Assembly: GCF_014280035.1 (NCBI RefSeq)
Contig: NZ_CP047957.1
Span: 2,418,001 to 2,482,000, forward strand
DNA: 64,000 nt
DNA from: Synechococcus sp. A18-25c
Lineage (GTDB): Bacteria > Cyanobacteriota > Cyanobacteriia > PCC-6307 > Cyanobiaceae
Reading direction: 5' to 3'
Shown: positions 37,032 to 46,351 of the stretch, piece by piece
Position numbering within the stretch: position 1 is the first letter of the stretch
Layout: each line of letters begins with the position of its first letter
Program-made: the position numbers and the translations under genes
Notes under the pieces: model-generated
What the model was told of the DNA's origin: nothing
Databases searched by the model: none
What the model saw: only the letters and a program-made list of their open reading frames with translations

Positions 37032-39260
37032 GTGACTGATTCCAGAGCTAACCCCACAAGCCAATGTCCTTACTGCGGCGTGGGCTGCGGCCTGGAACTG
37101 CTGCCTCCGGGCGAGGCAGGCAAATCCGTGAAGCGCGATGCTGAAGGCAATCCCATGTGGGCCGCACGCGGCGACCGCCAACACCCTTCCAGTCTCGGAC
37201 AGGTCTGCATCAAAGGCGCCACGGTGGGTGAAACCCTGGCCCGCGGACGTTTAAATCGACCGCTGTACCGCCCCACACTCAACGACGACTTTCAACCGAT
37301 TAGCTGGGACAGCGCTTTTGATCTACTGACCGGACGCATCCGCAGCACTCTGGCCAGCAAAGGACCCAACGCCATCGCCATGTATGGGTCAGGCCAGTTT
37401 CATACCGAGGATTACTACCTGGCTCAGAAACTCCTGAAAGGAGCGCTGGGAACCAACAATTTCGATGCCAACTCGCGGCTGTGTATGAGCTCCGCGGTGG
37501 CTGGATACACACGAAGCCTGGGATCGGATGGTCCTCCCTGTTGCTACGAAGATTTGGACCATTGCTCGGTGGCCTTCCTCATCGGCACCAACACGGCCGA
37601 GTGCCACCCTGTGTTGTTCCAGCGACTGCTGAAGCGGAAAAAACGTGACCCAAAAGGGCTCACCATCGTGGTGGTGGACCCGCGCAAGACCGACACCACC
37701 AAAATTGCTGACCACCATCTAGCGATCGCTCCAGGCACAGACCTCGCGCTCCTTCACGGCCTGGCACGACTGGTCATCCAAGACAACGGCTTTGATAGCG
37801 ATTTCATCGATGCAGCCACCGAAGGCTTCGCGTCGTACACCCAGACCATCAATGCCTGGACCCCCGGCAAAACCGCCAAGTTCTGCGGAATCACTGAACA
37901 GGATCTGCGCGCCGTCGGCCGACTATGGAGTCGCAAAGAAGGTGTGCTCAGTCTCTGGTCGATGGGGGTCAACCAGCGCCGAGAAGGAACGGCAGTGGTC
38001 AGTGGACTGATCAATCTGCACCTGCTCACCGGAGAAATCGGCAAGCCAGGCGCCGGGCCCTTCTCGCTCACCGGTCAACCCAATGCCATGGGCGGCCGTG
38101 AAGCCGGAGGACTGGCACATCTGCTACCTGGATACAGGGTGGTGACCAACCCGGACCACAGGGCAGAGGTGGAGCAAGCCTGGGGGTTCGCCAAAGACTC
38201 CATTGCGGCAGCCCCAGGACTGAACGCCTGGCAGCAGGTGGAGGCAATGGAGCAGGGCGAGCTCGATCTGTGGTGGGTGGCAGCCACCAATCCATTGGTG
38301 AGCATGCCCGACCTGGAGAGAGTGAAAAGCGCCATGCAGCGTTGTCCGCTCGTGGTTGTCAGTGAGGCTTACGCCGACACGGAAACCTCCCACTACGCCC
38401 ATCTGCTGCTGCCCGCATCGCAGTGGAGCGAAAAATCGGGAGCGATGACCAATTCAGAACGACGTGTCACCTACTGCCCGTCATTTCGACCACGCCACGG
38501 CGAAAGCCGTCCTGATTGGGAGGTGTTCGCTGAACTTGGACGTCGGCTGGGATTCGCCGAGCAGTTCACGTATGCGTCCTCAGCGGAGGTTTACGCAGAA
38601 TTCGCAACTCTCACCGAAGGCCGCGTCTGTGATGTCTCCGGCCTCAGCCATGGCCTGCTTCACTCCCACGGGTCGCAGCAATGGCCCTTCCCCAAAGGAC
38701 ATGAGCCAACCCGCACCTCCAAGCGGCTTTACGTCGGCAAACGATTCCCAACAGCCAGTGGTCGTGCCCGGTTCCAATCAGAGGCTCCGCTCGGCCTAGC
38801 CGAACCACCCTGTGATGTTTACCCACTGGTACTCACCGTGGGCCGTTACCTCGGCCAATGGCACACCATGACCCGCACAGGCATGGTGCAACGACTCAAC
38901 GACATGCATCCGCAACCACGCCTGGAAATGCATCCCGAGGATGCCAAGGTCTACGGCGTCGAAGACAACGGACTGGCCGCGATCACATCCCGGCGCGGAA
39001 CCCTGACCTCCCGCGTCACGCTGACGGATCGAATTCGCCGCGGCTCTGTGTTTCTGCCAATGCACTGGGGCTTTACACAGGCCGAAGCCTGTGAAGCCAA
39101 CACCCTGATGCATGAGGAATCCTGCCCGATCTCAAAACAGCCGGAACTCAAAGCCTCCGCCGTCGTGGTCGCCCCCGCGGTATCGGTGAGGAAACCCACT
39201 GAACAGCAAACCGGACGGCTGGAAAGCCTGCGCCGACTGCTTATCCCAGCACTTCGGTAA
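37032..39260 (+). CDS. narB: ferredoxin-nitrate reductase NarB
   Basis: 742 residues of the Mo-bis-MGD oxidoreductase family; it reduces nitrate to nitrite with reduced ferredoxin in the cytoplasm. The N-terminal [4Fe-4S] cysteines are in CPYCGVGCGLELL and VCIKG. Pterin-binding segments include ANSRLCMSSAVAGYTRS-type DANSRLCMSS, GTNTAECHPVLF and VVDPRKTDT; the C-terminus has the MGD domain (TVGRYLGQWHTMTRTG). Start is GTG 37032, after a terminator. The 3' end overlaps the convergent NRAP gene by 20 bases. Confidence 0.96.
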   Translation: MTDSRANPTSQCPYCGVGCGLELLPPGEAGKSVKRDAEGNPMWAARGDRQHPSSLGQVCIKGATVGETLARGRLNRPLYRPTLNDDFQPISWDSAFDLLTGRIRSTLASKGPNAIAMYGSGQFHTEDYYLAQKLLKGALGTNNFDANSRLCMSSAVAGYTRSLGSDGPPCCYEDLDHCSVAFLIGTNTAECHPVLFQRLLKRKKRDPKGLTIVVVDPRKTDTTKIADHHLAIAPGTDLALLHGLARLVIQDNGFDSDFIDAATEGFASYTQTINAWTPGKTAKFCGITEQDLRAVGRLWSRKEGVLSLWSMGVNQRREGTAVVSGLINLHLLTGEIGKPGAGPFSLTGQPNAMGGREAGGLAHLLPGYRVVTNPDHRAEVEQAWGFAKDSIAAAPGLNAWQQVEAMEQGELDLWWVAATNPLVSMPDLERVKSAMQRCPLVVVSEAYADTETSHYAHLLLPASQWSEKSGAMTNSERRVTYCPSFRPRHGESRPDWEVFAELGRRLGFAEQFTYASSAEVYAEFATLTEGRVCDVSGLSHGLLHSHGSQQWPFPKGHEPTRTSKRLYVGKRFPTASGRARFQSEAPLGLAEPPCDVYPLVLTVGRYLGQWHTMTRTGMVQRLNDMHPQPRLEMHPEDAKVYGVEDNGLAAITSRRGTLTSRVTLTDRIRRGSVFLPMHWGFTQAEACEANTLMHEESCPISKQPELKASAVVVAPAVSVRKPTEQQTGRLESLRRLLIPALR

Positions 39261-39708
39261 AAGCCGCCTCAAGATTGTGATGATCGTGGCCAGGTCTGGC
39301 CAGCTTGCACAGGGCGAAGCGATCGAGCTCCCGCATCGCCTGCCAGGCCTGCAGTGTGAGCTGCACACCACGCGCCCGCGCTGCGTCTGAAAGATGATCC
39401 GGCAGATGATTCGGTTGCTGCCAGGGCTCATCCACCGCGTGGGGCAACTCTTTCACCACGCCATCCGCCATGGTCGCGGTTTTGACACGCAAATGCTCGC
39501 GCATCTGGTTGAGGTGTTCGGGTGAATCTCCCCAATCCACTAGCTGCTGACGCTGCTCCTGGGTCATCGCCAGCCAATGACTCAACTTCAGCTTGACACC
39601 AGCCAAATCCAACTTGCGGCGAACGCAGAGAGGAATGCATCGCCAAGATCCGATGAAGTCCTGCTCAAAGGCAAAACAATGTCGCGCCTGATCCAGCTGC
39701 GAATTCAT
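39241..39708 (-). CDS. nitrate reductase associated protein (NRAP)
   Basis: 155 residues from ATG 39708 (MNSQLDQARHCFAFEQDF), matching the nitrate-reductase-associated family: FAFEQDFIGSWRCIPLCVRRKL, then LSHWLAMTQEQRQQLVDW. The function is unknown, but it is found with narB in cyanobacteria. The frame runs upstream to 39816, but those residues are unlike the family. It converges on narB. Confidence 0.85.
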   Translation of the reverse strand: MNSQLDQARHCFAFEQDFIGSWRCIPLCVRRKLDLAGVKLKLSHWLAMTQEQRQQLVDWGDSPEHLNQMREHLRVKTATMADGVVKELPHAVDEPWQQPNHLPDHLSDAARARGVQLTLQAWQAMRELDRFALCKLARPGHDHHNLEAAFTEVLG

Positions 39709-39814
39709 TGGTAGCCAAAGCGACGATTTTTTTATCTCTAGCTGGAAACGGTGACAATAACGACCATCAGTTGCACCACGAACAAAGAGGCTCGTAGCAA
39801 CTTTGGACGCGTTC

Positions 39815-39979
39815 ATGCGCTTTGCTCTGACCTTGGGGTTGCTATTGGGATCCGCTCACGGATGGTTGGCATCCCAAGGATTAGCGACGGGTCTACTCGT
39901 TCTCAATCACCAGAGCAGCGCGTCAAATCTGCAGCATTTCAGTGCTTTTGGTAGCAACGAGTACATTTCATATCCATAG
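39815..39979 (+). CDS. possible small secreted or membrane protein
   Basis: A 54-residue frame beginning RFALTLGLLLGSAHGWLASQ, which resembles a signal peptide, then a short polar part ending SNEYISYP. It lies in the 295-base gap between NRAP and the next small gene. The NtcA-type box at 39951 falls inside its last codons, which argues against it or suggests a chance ORF. No family known. Confidence 0.3.
   Translation: MRFALTLGLLLGSAHGWLASQGLATGLLVLNHQSSASNLQHFSAFGSNEYISYP
39951..39964 (+). promoter_or_regulatory. perfect NtcA-type box upstream of the moaC-moeA unit
   Basis: GTAGCAACGAGTAC fits GTA-N8-TAC exactly and stands 39 bases before the ATG of the 71-residue membrane protein that precedes moaC. 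TATCCATAGT downstream is A+T-rich but closer than the usual -10 spacing. It would place the molybdopterin genes under nitrogen control with narB. Confidence 0.5.
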
Positions 39980-40003
39980 TGAGTGTCGTCAGACATTCGT
40001 TCA

Positions 40004-40219
40004 ATGACCTTCAGCACCACCACAAGCCAGGTCCAGCGCAGCCCCCTGACCGTCGCCGCTGGCTTCGTTGGCGCCTTTATTGTGGCCTCCCTCGCCGTGC
40101 AGATGGTGTTGAGCCAAAAGGCAGCCAACACGTCATCCACCGCAGCAACGGCAACCCAGCAAGTGGAACCAGTGGTGACCTCTCAAGCGGCGATGTGGTC
40201 CGTGCTCGGCCAGCGCTGA
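40004..40219 (+). CDS. small single-span membrane protein
   Basis: 71 residues starting MTFSTTTSQVQRSPLTV, with one transmembrane segment (AAGFVGAFIVASLAVQMVL) and a Thr/Ala-rich tail ending AAMWSVLGQR. No recognised domain. It lies 33 bases before moaC on the same strand and just after a perfect NtcA-type box, so it is probably nitrogen-regulated and possibly tied to nitrate reduction. The ATG at 40004 is preferred over a GTG at 39980. Confidence 0.65.
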   Translation: MTFSTTTSQVQRSPLTVAAGFVGAFIVASLAVQMVLSQKAANTSSTAATATQQVEPVVTSQAAMWSVLGQR

Positions 40220-40252
40220 TCAACACTGGAGCGGTCAACAACCCGTTCACGC

Positions 40253-40729
40253 ATGGCTGAAGAGCTCTCGCACCTCACCGGTCAAGGTGAGGTGCACATG
40301 GTGGAGGTTGGCGATCGCGCGATCACCAAACGTGAAGCAACGGCTGCCGGAATGCTGGTGATGCAGCCGTCCACGCTCAACATTGTGCTGAGTGGAGACA
40401 CACCCAAAGGTGACCTGCTGGCCGTCGCGCGAATCGCTGCCATCCAAGCGGCGAAGCGCACATCCGAACTGATTCCCCTCTGTCACCCGCTGCCGATCAG
40501 CGGGATGGACATCAGCATCGAGCCCGATCCCTCTCTGCCAGGACTCAAGGTGCAGGCAAGCTGCCGCACCACAGGTCAAACCGGAGTCGAAATGGAAGCG
40601 ATCACGGCGGTCTCTATCGGCCTGGTCACGCTCTACGACATGTTGAAATCCATAGAGCCCGGCATGACCATCAACGGCATCCAGCTGCTGCACAAGGACG
40701 GAGGTCGCCATGGCAGCTGGAGCTGCTGA
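40253..40729 (+). CDS. moaC: cyclic pyranopterin monophosphate synthase MoaC
   Basis: 158 residues; with MoaA it converts GTP to cyclic pyranopterin. Hallmarks: [44 protein letters not shown]-type [15 protein letters not shown] and LLHKDGG. The last 20 bases overlap the moeA start, so the two genes are coupled. Confidence 0.97.
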   Translation: MAEELSHLTGQGEVHMVEVGDRAITKREATAAGMLVMQPSTLNIVLSGDTPKGDLLAVARIAAIQAAKRTSELIPLCHPLPISGMDISIEPDPSLPGLKVQASCRTTGQTGVEMEAITAVSIGLVTLYDMLKSIEPGMTINGIQLLHKDGGRHGSWSC

Positions 40730-41963
40730 GCCCTATGGCCGCGAGGGTCTCCCGCTCGATGAAGCGCGACGACGTGTTTTGTCAGCCATCACGCCGCTCA
40801 ATCAGAGCGTCACCGTGCCCCTCAACGAGGCCTTGGGTCGTGTGAGTGCCGAAGCCGTGTTGGCCACAGATCCAGTCCCTGGGTTCCGCGCCTCGATCAT
40901 GGACGGTTACGCGCTGGGGCAAACCCATCCACCGACCATGGGCGATCGGTGGATGCTGAAGGGACGCGCTTCCGCAGGTCGGCCATTCAACGGCAAGCTC
41001 TCAGCCGGTGAGTGCATTCGAATTCTGACGGGGGCACCGCTTCCAGAGGGCGCTGGTTGGATCCTTCCTCAGGAACTCATCTCCGTTAACAACAACCAGA
41101 TCCAACTCAACCAGGAGGCCTCTGACCGGCCCTGGATCCGCGCGGCAGATGAGGAATGTCAGCCTGGTGATCCACTGATGGTCACCGGACAGCGGCTGGG
41201 TCCCGCAGACCTGGCCCGGCTCGCCAGCTGTGGCGTGGCCCAGCTGACCGTGCGGAGAAAGCCGCGGATTGGCCTTTTGATCAGTGGCGATGAACTGGTG
41301 CCACCTGGGGCGCCGAGGCCGCCCGGCACCATCTGGGAAAGCAACGGCACATTGCTGGAGACGATGCTTCAGACCCTTGGACAAGAGGTCCATGAGCGCC
41401 GTGTGGTGGCCGATCAACCTGACGCTTTACGCGTGACCCTTAGTGACCTCGCCGACTGCTGCGATGTGGTGGTCAGCACCGGGGGCGTCTCGGCGGGCGA
41501 CAGCGACTGGATTCGTCCGCTCGTGGCTGAACTGGGCTCGGTGAACTTCTGGAAACTGTTCCTACGGCCAGGGCGCCCCTTCGCCTTTGGTGCTCTCCGC
41601 GATGGCGTGCCCTTCTTCGGCTTACCGGGGAATCCTGTGGCAGCCGCAGTGACAGGATTGCAACTGCTTTGGCCAGCACTTCAAGTGCTAGAAGGCCAAA
41701 GCGAACCGGAACAATTCCCTCGGATTCAGGTCGAACTTGCCGATCCGTTAGCTCGACGGCCAGGGCGACCGGAACTGGCTCGCGCACGATTAGAAACCAG
41801 CCGTGACGGTGCCCTGGCAGCCCGCGTGGATGGCTCCCAGGCGTCATCACGCATCGGCTCCCTGCAAGGAGCCGATTTGCTCTTGGAACTGCCGGCGGAT
41901 GCAGGCGATCTCAAGCCCGGCGACCGTGTTTGGGCCCAACTCATCCGCGGACGCCTGTTTTGA
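40710..41963 (+). CDS. moeA: molybdopterin molybdenumtransferase MoeA
   Basis: 417 residues; inserts molybdate into adenylated molybdopterin. Features: [42 protein letters not shown] and [17 protein letters not shown]. The ATG lies inside the moaC 3' end. The C-terminal domain IV is present ([20 protein letters not shown]). Confidence 0.96.
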   Translation: MAAGAAEPYGREGLPLDEARRRVLSAITPLNQSVTVPLNEALGRVSAEAVLATDPVPGFRASIMDGYALGQTHPPTMGDRWMLKGRASAGRPFNGKLSAGECIRILTGAPLPEGAGWILPQELISVNNNQIQLNQEASDRPWIRAADEECQPGDPLMVTGQRLGPADLARLASCGVAQLTVRRKPRIGLLISGDELVPPGAPRPPGTIWESNGTLLETMLQTLGQEVHERRVVADQPDALRVTLSDLADCCDVVVSTGGVSAGDSDWIRPLVAELGSVNFWKLFLRPGRPFAFGALRDGVPFFGLPGNPVAAAVTGLQLLWPALQVLEGQSEPEQFPRIQVELADPLARRPGRPELARARLETSRDGALAARVDGSQASSRIGSLQGADLLLELPADAGDLKPGDRVWAQLIRGRLF

Positions 41964-41972
41964 GCCGCCCCC

Positions 41973-42773
41973 TCAACTGACAGAAGCTGGTTGAAAGCTT
42001 GAACGGTCCCATCGCAGAAGCCGTCCATCGGCATCAAAACGGATGCTGACGTGCTGAAACCGATCAGCACCAAGCCGTGCACCAATCTCCAACGTGAAGG
42101 CTGCGTCGGGTAGACACTCAGGCACTGAAAACACCAAACCGTCTGGCATCACTGCACTGCAGTCATGGCGGAGCAGCTGGTCTGGTTCAAACACCACAGA
42201 CTGTGGATCACTGGCTCGTGCCATCACGCCCGGCTGTGGCCGAAGTGATTCGGCATAGCCCGACCAGCCCCGCAAAGGTTCCAGCAACGCCTCGGGTGTC
42301 CCGCACGTGGGACGCTCAGGTTCGAGATCTGCAGCATCGCGACAGCGAAAGGCCACCGCTCCCACAGCCTGCAAACGCCAAGCGTCGTCATGCGGCTCCC
42401 AGAGCAGCACCAACATCGAACGGGAGCGGCCTCTGAAGAGATTGATCTCGTGCCCGAAGCGACCGCGAGCCAAATCAAGCCGCAGGCTGGATTGACCGCC
42501 GGCGCCCTCAAACTGCCAGCATCCGCCGCCAGCGTTGTAACAGCTCCGGCTGATGTCATAGGTGGCTTGCCCACCCGGAGCGAAGGCCAGGCCAGAACCG
42601 TCCCAAACGCCATGATCAGCGTCACTGAATCGAATGACGTAGGTCGTGGGATCAATGACCCGTTGAGGCGAGGTCAAATCCAACCGATCCGAGCCATCAC
42701 GCCCAAACCAAATGCCAGGTCCCTGCCAACAACCGGCGAAATTGCTTCGATTCAACATCCACTGATCCGTCAT
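41973..42773 (-). CDS. DUF3598 family protein
   Basis: About 266 residues. WFGRDG, VIRFSDADHGVWDGSGLAFA and YDISRSCYNAGGGCWQFEG are the type found in cyanobacterial DUF3598 proteins, which have a lipocalin-like beta-barrel related to phycobilin lyases. No direct evidence for chromophore binding is visible. ATG 42773 (MTDQWMLNRSNF) is preferred; 42782 is the alternative. It sits alone, converging on moeA. Confidence 0.75.
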   Translation of the reverse strand: MTDQWMLNRSNFAGCWQGPGIWFGRDGSDRLDLTSPQRVIDPTTYVIRFSDADHGVWDGSGLAFAPGGQATYDISRSCYNAGGGCWQFEGAGGQSSLRLDLARGRFGHEINLFRGRSRSMLVLLWEPHDDAWRLQAVGAVAFRCRDAADLEPERPTCGTPEALLEPLRGWSGYAESLRPQPGVMARASDPQSVVFEPDQLLRHDCSAVMPDGLVFSVPECLPDAAFTLEIGARLGADRFQHVSIRFDADGRLLRWDRSSFQPASVS

Positions 42774-42832
42774 CGAAGTCACCGTGAAAACAAGCGAAGG
42801 TCTTTAAGGTCGAGCCATTGCTCACACCAGTG

Positions 42833-43696
42833 ATGGGACTGACAATCATTGGTTGTGGCTATGTGGGTGAGACCCTGGCGCGGCGGCTGCAGCCACGCCG
42901 ACCGTCGCTGGACTTGACCCTGACCACCACACGGCAAGAGCGGCAGGTCGCGCTGAGTCATCTGGCTGATGAGGTGATGATCTGCGATGCCACCGATCCT
43001 GAGCAATTGCTGAAGAGCCTGCAAAAGACGCACACCGCTGTGTTCTGCCTTGGTCCAAAAGGGAATCAACAGGTGGATGAAGAGGGCTACCGGCACACCT
43101 TCGTCGACAGCTTCCGCTGCCTGAGGTCGCTGTTGCCACAACTACCGCAACTGCGTCAGATCCTCTACACAGGCAGCTGCTCGGTGTATGGCGATGCCAA
43201 CGGCAATTGGGTGGATGAGACCACACCCGCATGCCCGGGCCCTGGGCATGGCTCCGTGCTCCTCGAGAGTGAACAGCTGCTGGGCGCCATCAACGACAGG
43301 ACGGTCTGCATCCTGCGCTTGGGAGCCCTACATGGACCTGGACGTGATCTCAACAAGCGTCTCAAAAATTTGGCGGGCCAAGAACGACAAGGTGAAGGCA
43401 ACACCTTCACCAACTGGGTGCATGTGGACGATGCCGCCGGTGCACTGGAGGCTGCTGTCGATGGGCAGTGGAGTGGTGTGGTGAATGTGGTCAATGACAA
43501 GCCCATCCGAGTACGGGAGCTCGTGGAACAGAGCCTGGCGCGTCAGGGGCTTTCACCCGTGCAATGGACAGGAGGGCTTGAACCGCAATCCAGTGGACGG
43601 CGCATCCGCAACCACCGGTTAAAGCAGCTGGGCTATCGATTGCTCCACCCCAACGTCCATCAGAGCGGCGTGTTCTCCACCAACCAGGTGCCCTGA
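42833..43696 (+). CDS. NAD-dependent epimerase/dehydratase family protein
   Basis: 287 residues of an extended SDR fold. Rossmann start LTIIGCGYVGETLARRL, then YTGSCSVYGDANGNWVDE and ILRLGALHGPGRDLN. The active-site YxxxK is not obvious: the region around SVLLESEQLL replaces the tyrosine, so it may bind NAD without classical epimerase chemistry, like YeeZ-type proteins. ATG 42833 gives the usual start. It overlaps convergent moaE by 37 bases. Confidence 0.8.
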   Translation: MGLTIIGCGYVGETLARRLQPRRPSLDLTLTTTRQERQVALSHLADEVMICDATDPEQLLKSLQKTHTAVFCLGPKGNQQVDEEGYRHTFVDSFRCLRSLLPQLPQLRQILYTGSCSVYGDANGNWVDETTPACPGPGHGSVLLESEQLLGAINDRTVCILRLGALHGPGRDLNKRLKNLAGQERQGEGNTFTNWVHVDDAAGALEAAVDGQWSGVVNVVNDKPIRVRELVEQSLARQGLSPVQWTGGLEPQSSGRRIRNHRLKQLGYRLLHPNVHQSGVFSTNQVP

Positions 43697-44088
43697 TCAC
43701 TGCACCACTCCCGCTTCCAGAACGGCGCGTGATGTTTGAGCTCCTCCAAAAGCTCCGCAGAACAGCGCTGGGCTGCCCCCCGACGATCCGCCTCAACGGC
43801 CACCAACACGATGGGCTCACCCGGATGCAACAGCCCCACCCGATGCAGGACCAGCATCGCGCCTGCCTTGTGACGCTGCTGCAGCCGCTCTGCCATGGCG
43901 GTGAGCCGGCGCTCGCACAAACCGGGGTAGTGCTCCAACTCCAACGCTTGAAGAACCTGGCCATGAAGTGCGATCGGGCGCACGCGGCCGACAAATACCG
44001 CCACCGCTGCAGGATCGCCGCCCCATCGCATCAGCTCCTGCCAAGGATCAAAAGATGTCGAACGAATTTCAACCTGAATGCCATTCAT
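43660..44088 (-). CDS. moaE: molybdopterin synthase catalytic subunit MoaE
   Basis: 142 residues; transfers sulfur from MoaD thiocarboxylate to precursor Z. It has AVAVFVGRVRP, LELEHYPGLCERRL, LHRVGLLHPGEPIVLVAV and APFWKRE with the conserved lysine. It starts three bases after the moaD stop, forming a two-gene leftward unit. Confidence 0.95.
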   Translation of the reverse strand: MNGIQVEIRSTSFDPWQELMRWGGDPAAVAVFVGRVRPIALHGQVLQALELEHYPGLCERRLTAMAERLQQRHKAGAMLVLHRVGLLHPGEPIVLVAVEADRRGAAQRCSAELLEELKHHAPFWKREWCSDQGTWLVENTPL

Positions 44089-44091
44089 CCC

Positions 44092-44322
44092 TCAACCTCC
44101 AGTGAACGGAGGCAGAAATGCCAACTCATCACCGGACTTCAGAGGCTGATCCAGCTCGACCAACTCCTGGTTAACGGCAACAGTGATGCCCTGCAGTGAG
44201 CCGAGATCCAACTGGTGCCAGACCTCACGGGCTGTGGTCACCTCTGACGACAGCGGGAGTGAGCGCTCAGCCCAACCGGCGCGTTCGCGCAGGGAAGCGA
44301 AAAGCAACACGTGCAGCACCAC
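44092..44322 (-). CDS. moaD: molybdopterin synthase sulfur carrier subunit MoaD
   Basis: 76 residues with a ubiquitin-like fold, ending LAFLPPFTGG; the terminal Gly-Gly carries the thiocarboxylate. LLFASLRERAGW and VAVNQELVELDQPLKSGDEL are typical. Two adjacent GTG codons (44322, 44319) are the only sensible starts near the family N-terminus, although the frame runs upstream to 44793, antisense to moaB. Confidence 0.9.
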   Translation of the reverse strand: MVLHVLLFASLRERAGWAERSLPLSSEVTTAREVWHQLDLGSLQGITVAVNQELVELDQPLKSGDELAFLPPFTGG

Positions 44323-44373
44323 GGCCGTTGCAGCTGAAGAGGTTCTAGCGTCCGAGGTCACCGCCACTGTTCC

Positions 44374-44871
44374 GTGGGCCTCGCGATTGCCTTGCTCACC
44401 ATTTCCGACACACGCACTCTCGACGAGGACAGCAGCGGCGATCAGCTGCAACGCAGCATCGCAGACGCTGGCCATCAACTCCATGAGCGTGCACTCTGTG
44501 CGGACGATCGCTATCAAATCAGGGCGGAACTCAGCCGATGGATCGCTGACCCAACCGTTGACGTGGTGATCACCAGCGGCGGGACAGGCCTGACCGGTCG
44601 AGATGGGACACCAGAAGCCATTGAACCTCTGCTGGACAAAACCATCGACGGATTTGGTGAGCTGTTCCGTGTGATCTCCTTTGACAGCATCGGCACCAGC
44701 ACCTTGCAAAGCCGTTGTCTGGCAGGCGTGGCCAATCGCACTTTTATCTTTGTGCTGCCGGGGTCCCTGGATGCCGTCACCACAGCTTGGCAACGGTTGA
44801 TCCGAGCACAGCTTGATCCTGAAACTCGACCCTGCAACCTGGCGCAGCTACGGGCACGACTCAAGGAGTAA
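44374..44871 (+). CDS. moaB: molybdopterin adenylyltransferase family protein MoaB
   Basis: 165 residues of the MoaB/Mog fold: IALLTISDTRTLDEDSSG, ITSGGTGLTGRDGTPEAIEP, ELFRVISFDSIGTSTLQSR and FVLPGSLDAVTTAW. It activates molybdopterin by adenylation before MoeA acts. GTG 44374 is the probable start, 51 bases from the divergent moaD start. Confidence 0.93.
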   Translation: MGLAIALLTISDTRTLDEDSSGDQLQRSIADAGHQLHERALCADDRYQIRAELSRWIADPTVDVVITSGGTGLTGRDGTPEAIEPLLDKTIDGFGELFRVISFDSIGTSTLQSRCLAGVANRTFIFVLPGSLDAVTTAWQRLIRAQLDPETRPCNLAQLRARLKE

Positions 44872-44879
44872 GGCTGCGA

Positions 44880-45668
44880 TCAAAATGGAATCGGCATGGT
44901 GACCGCAGCAGGCGATGGCTTGCAGGCTTCAACCTGATGATCGATCACGTCACCGACGACAACGATGGACGGTGACTTGAACTCCTGAGCTCTGGTCTGA
45001 TCAGCAACATCCGCAAGGGTGGCTTTCAGACAACGCTGGCCCGCCACCGTTCCCTGCTGAATCACAGCAACGGGGGTCTCCGGAACGAGCCCACCCGCCA
45101 TCAGCTCTTCCGCAATGCGCGGCAGATTGTGCAGACCCATGTAGATCACCAGTCCATCACTAGCAGCAGCGAGGGAGCGCCAGTTCACAGAAGGGCGCCG
45201 CTTGTCGATTTCCTCGTGACCGGTCACGAAGGTGACGGAGGAACCAGCACGACGGTGGGTGACCGGGATGCCGGCATAGGCCGGTGCAGCAATTCCTGCG
45301 GTCACTCCAGGAACCACCTGCACAGGGATCTGCCGTTGCGCCAAATAAGCCGCTTCCTCGCCACCCCGACCGAACAGAAAAGGATCCCCACCCTTAAGCC
45401 GAACCACGGTTTCATGCTTCTCGGCCATCTCCACCAACACCGCATTGGTGCTGGGCTGGGGAACGGAATGATGACCCCGACGTTTCCCCACAAACCGGCG
45501 CTCACAGCTTTCCGGCACCAGGTCCAGTACCTCTTCGGGCACGAGTGAGTCGTAAACAAGCGCATCACAACTGCGCAACAGGCGATGCGCCTTCACCGTG
45601 AGCAGTTCAGGATCACCCGGCCCAGCTCCCACCAGATAAACAGTTCCAGGTTGTTGAACAGTGGTCAC
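44880..45668 (-). CDS. cobA: uroporphyrinogen-III C-methyltransferase (SUMT)
   Basis: 262 residues; makes precorrin-2, the branch to siroheme and cobalamin. Signature regions: VYLVGAGPGDPELLTVKAHR, VRLKGGDPFLFGRGGEE, VPGVTAGIAAPAYAGIPVTHR and YMGLHNLPRI. It is a stand-alone SUMT without CysG-type oxidase domains. The ATG overlaps the stop of a chelatase-like gene, and nirA, which needs siroheme, is 1.2 kb away. Confidence 0.95.
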   Translation of the reverse strand: MTTVQQPGTVYLVGAGPGDPELLTVKAHRLLRSCDALVYDSLVPEEVLDLVPESCERRFVGKRRGHHSVPQPSTNAVLVEMAEKHETVVRLKGGDPFLFGRGGEEAAYLAQRQIPVQVVPGVTAGIAAPAYAGIPVTHRRAGSSVTFVTGHEEIDKRRPSVNWRSLAAASDGLVIYMGLHNLPRIAEELMAGGLVPETPVAVIQQGTVAGQRCLKATLADVADQTRAQEFKSPSIVVVGDVIDHQVEACKPSPAAVTMPIPF

Positions 45669-46324
45669 GGCAGAGCGATCAGCAAATCAATCAGGCCCTG
45701 ACGAATCAGGGAATGGTGCAGAAGCGGTTGCAAACCTCCAGTCTCGCTAAGCGTCTCCGTCATGCGATTGGGAGCAAGAGCGAGGGGGAGTGCCTGGGCT
45801 TGAGGGTGATGGAGGCGGTACTCCGCCCACCGGTCAGACGCGACCAAAGGAACAGAAAGACGCCGGCTCAATTGATGGAGAAAACGGTCAGCAACTCCAG
45901 GTCGGAGGGGATGGTGAAGGAGCACGACTTCACCTGTCAGCAAGGGATCGAGAGCCTCTACCACCAACGACCACCACCAAGACCAGGCCCCTAGAAACGG
46001 AAGGAGTGTGACATCAGCACCTTCTGAACGCATGCGCCGCCGAATGGCAGGCACATCATCACGAGCATGGGCTCCTGGCCATAACAGCAACGGCACCAAC
46101 CAGCTCGGCGCGTCAGGGCAAGGTGGAGGAGAATCGGCCGTGAGCACCTCGAGCTGAACCGGAGCCGAACGATGCTGCTGGAGCTCCTGCCTCAGAGCCA
46201 TCAGCGCCTTGGGCACCTCACCCCCCGAGCGACCATGCACCACCAAACGGATGGCCCGCTCGGACCGCAAGTTTCGATTCCGTAGCAATGGCCACGGATC
46301 GATGGCCGAACCGACTGCTGACAT
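45665..46324 (-). CDS. CbiX/SirB-like sirohydrochlorin chelatase family protein
   Basis: About 219 residues starting at ATG 46324. Two features recall CbiX-type chelatases: the N-terminal LVVHGRSGGEVPKALMALR (metal-binding His) and LLLWPGAHARDDVPAIRRRM. It is coupled (ATGA) to cobA, so insertion of iron into sirohydrochlorin for the nitrite reductase is the likely role; cobalt is the alternative. The two halves look diverged and the family match is moderate. Confidence 0.7.
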   Translation of the reverse strand: MSAVGSAIDPWPLLRNRNLRSERAIRLVVHGRSGGEVPKALMALRQELQQHRSAPVQLEVLTADSPPPCPDAPSWLVPLLLWPGAHARDDVPAIRRRMRSEGADVTLLPFLGAWSWWWSLVVEALDPLLTGEVVLLHHPLRPGVADRFLHQLSRRLSVPLVASDRWAEYRLHHPQAQALPLALAPNRMTETLSETGGLQPLLHHSLIRQGLIDLLIALP

Positions 46325-46351
46325 CACCTCATCCTGAAGGTTTTTCGTTTC

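Noticed and set aside
44323-44793. Upstream extension of moaD
   Set aside because: It is antisense to moaB, and MoaD is a ~80-residue protein.
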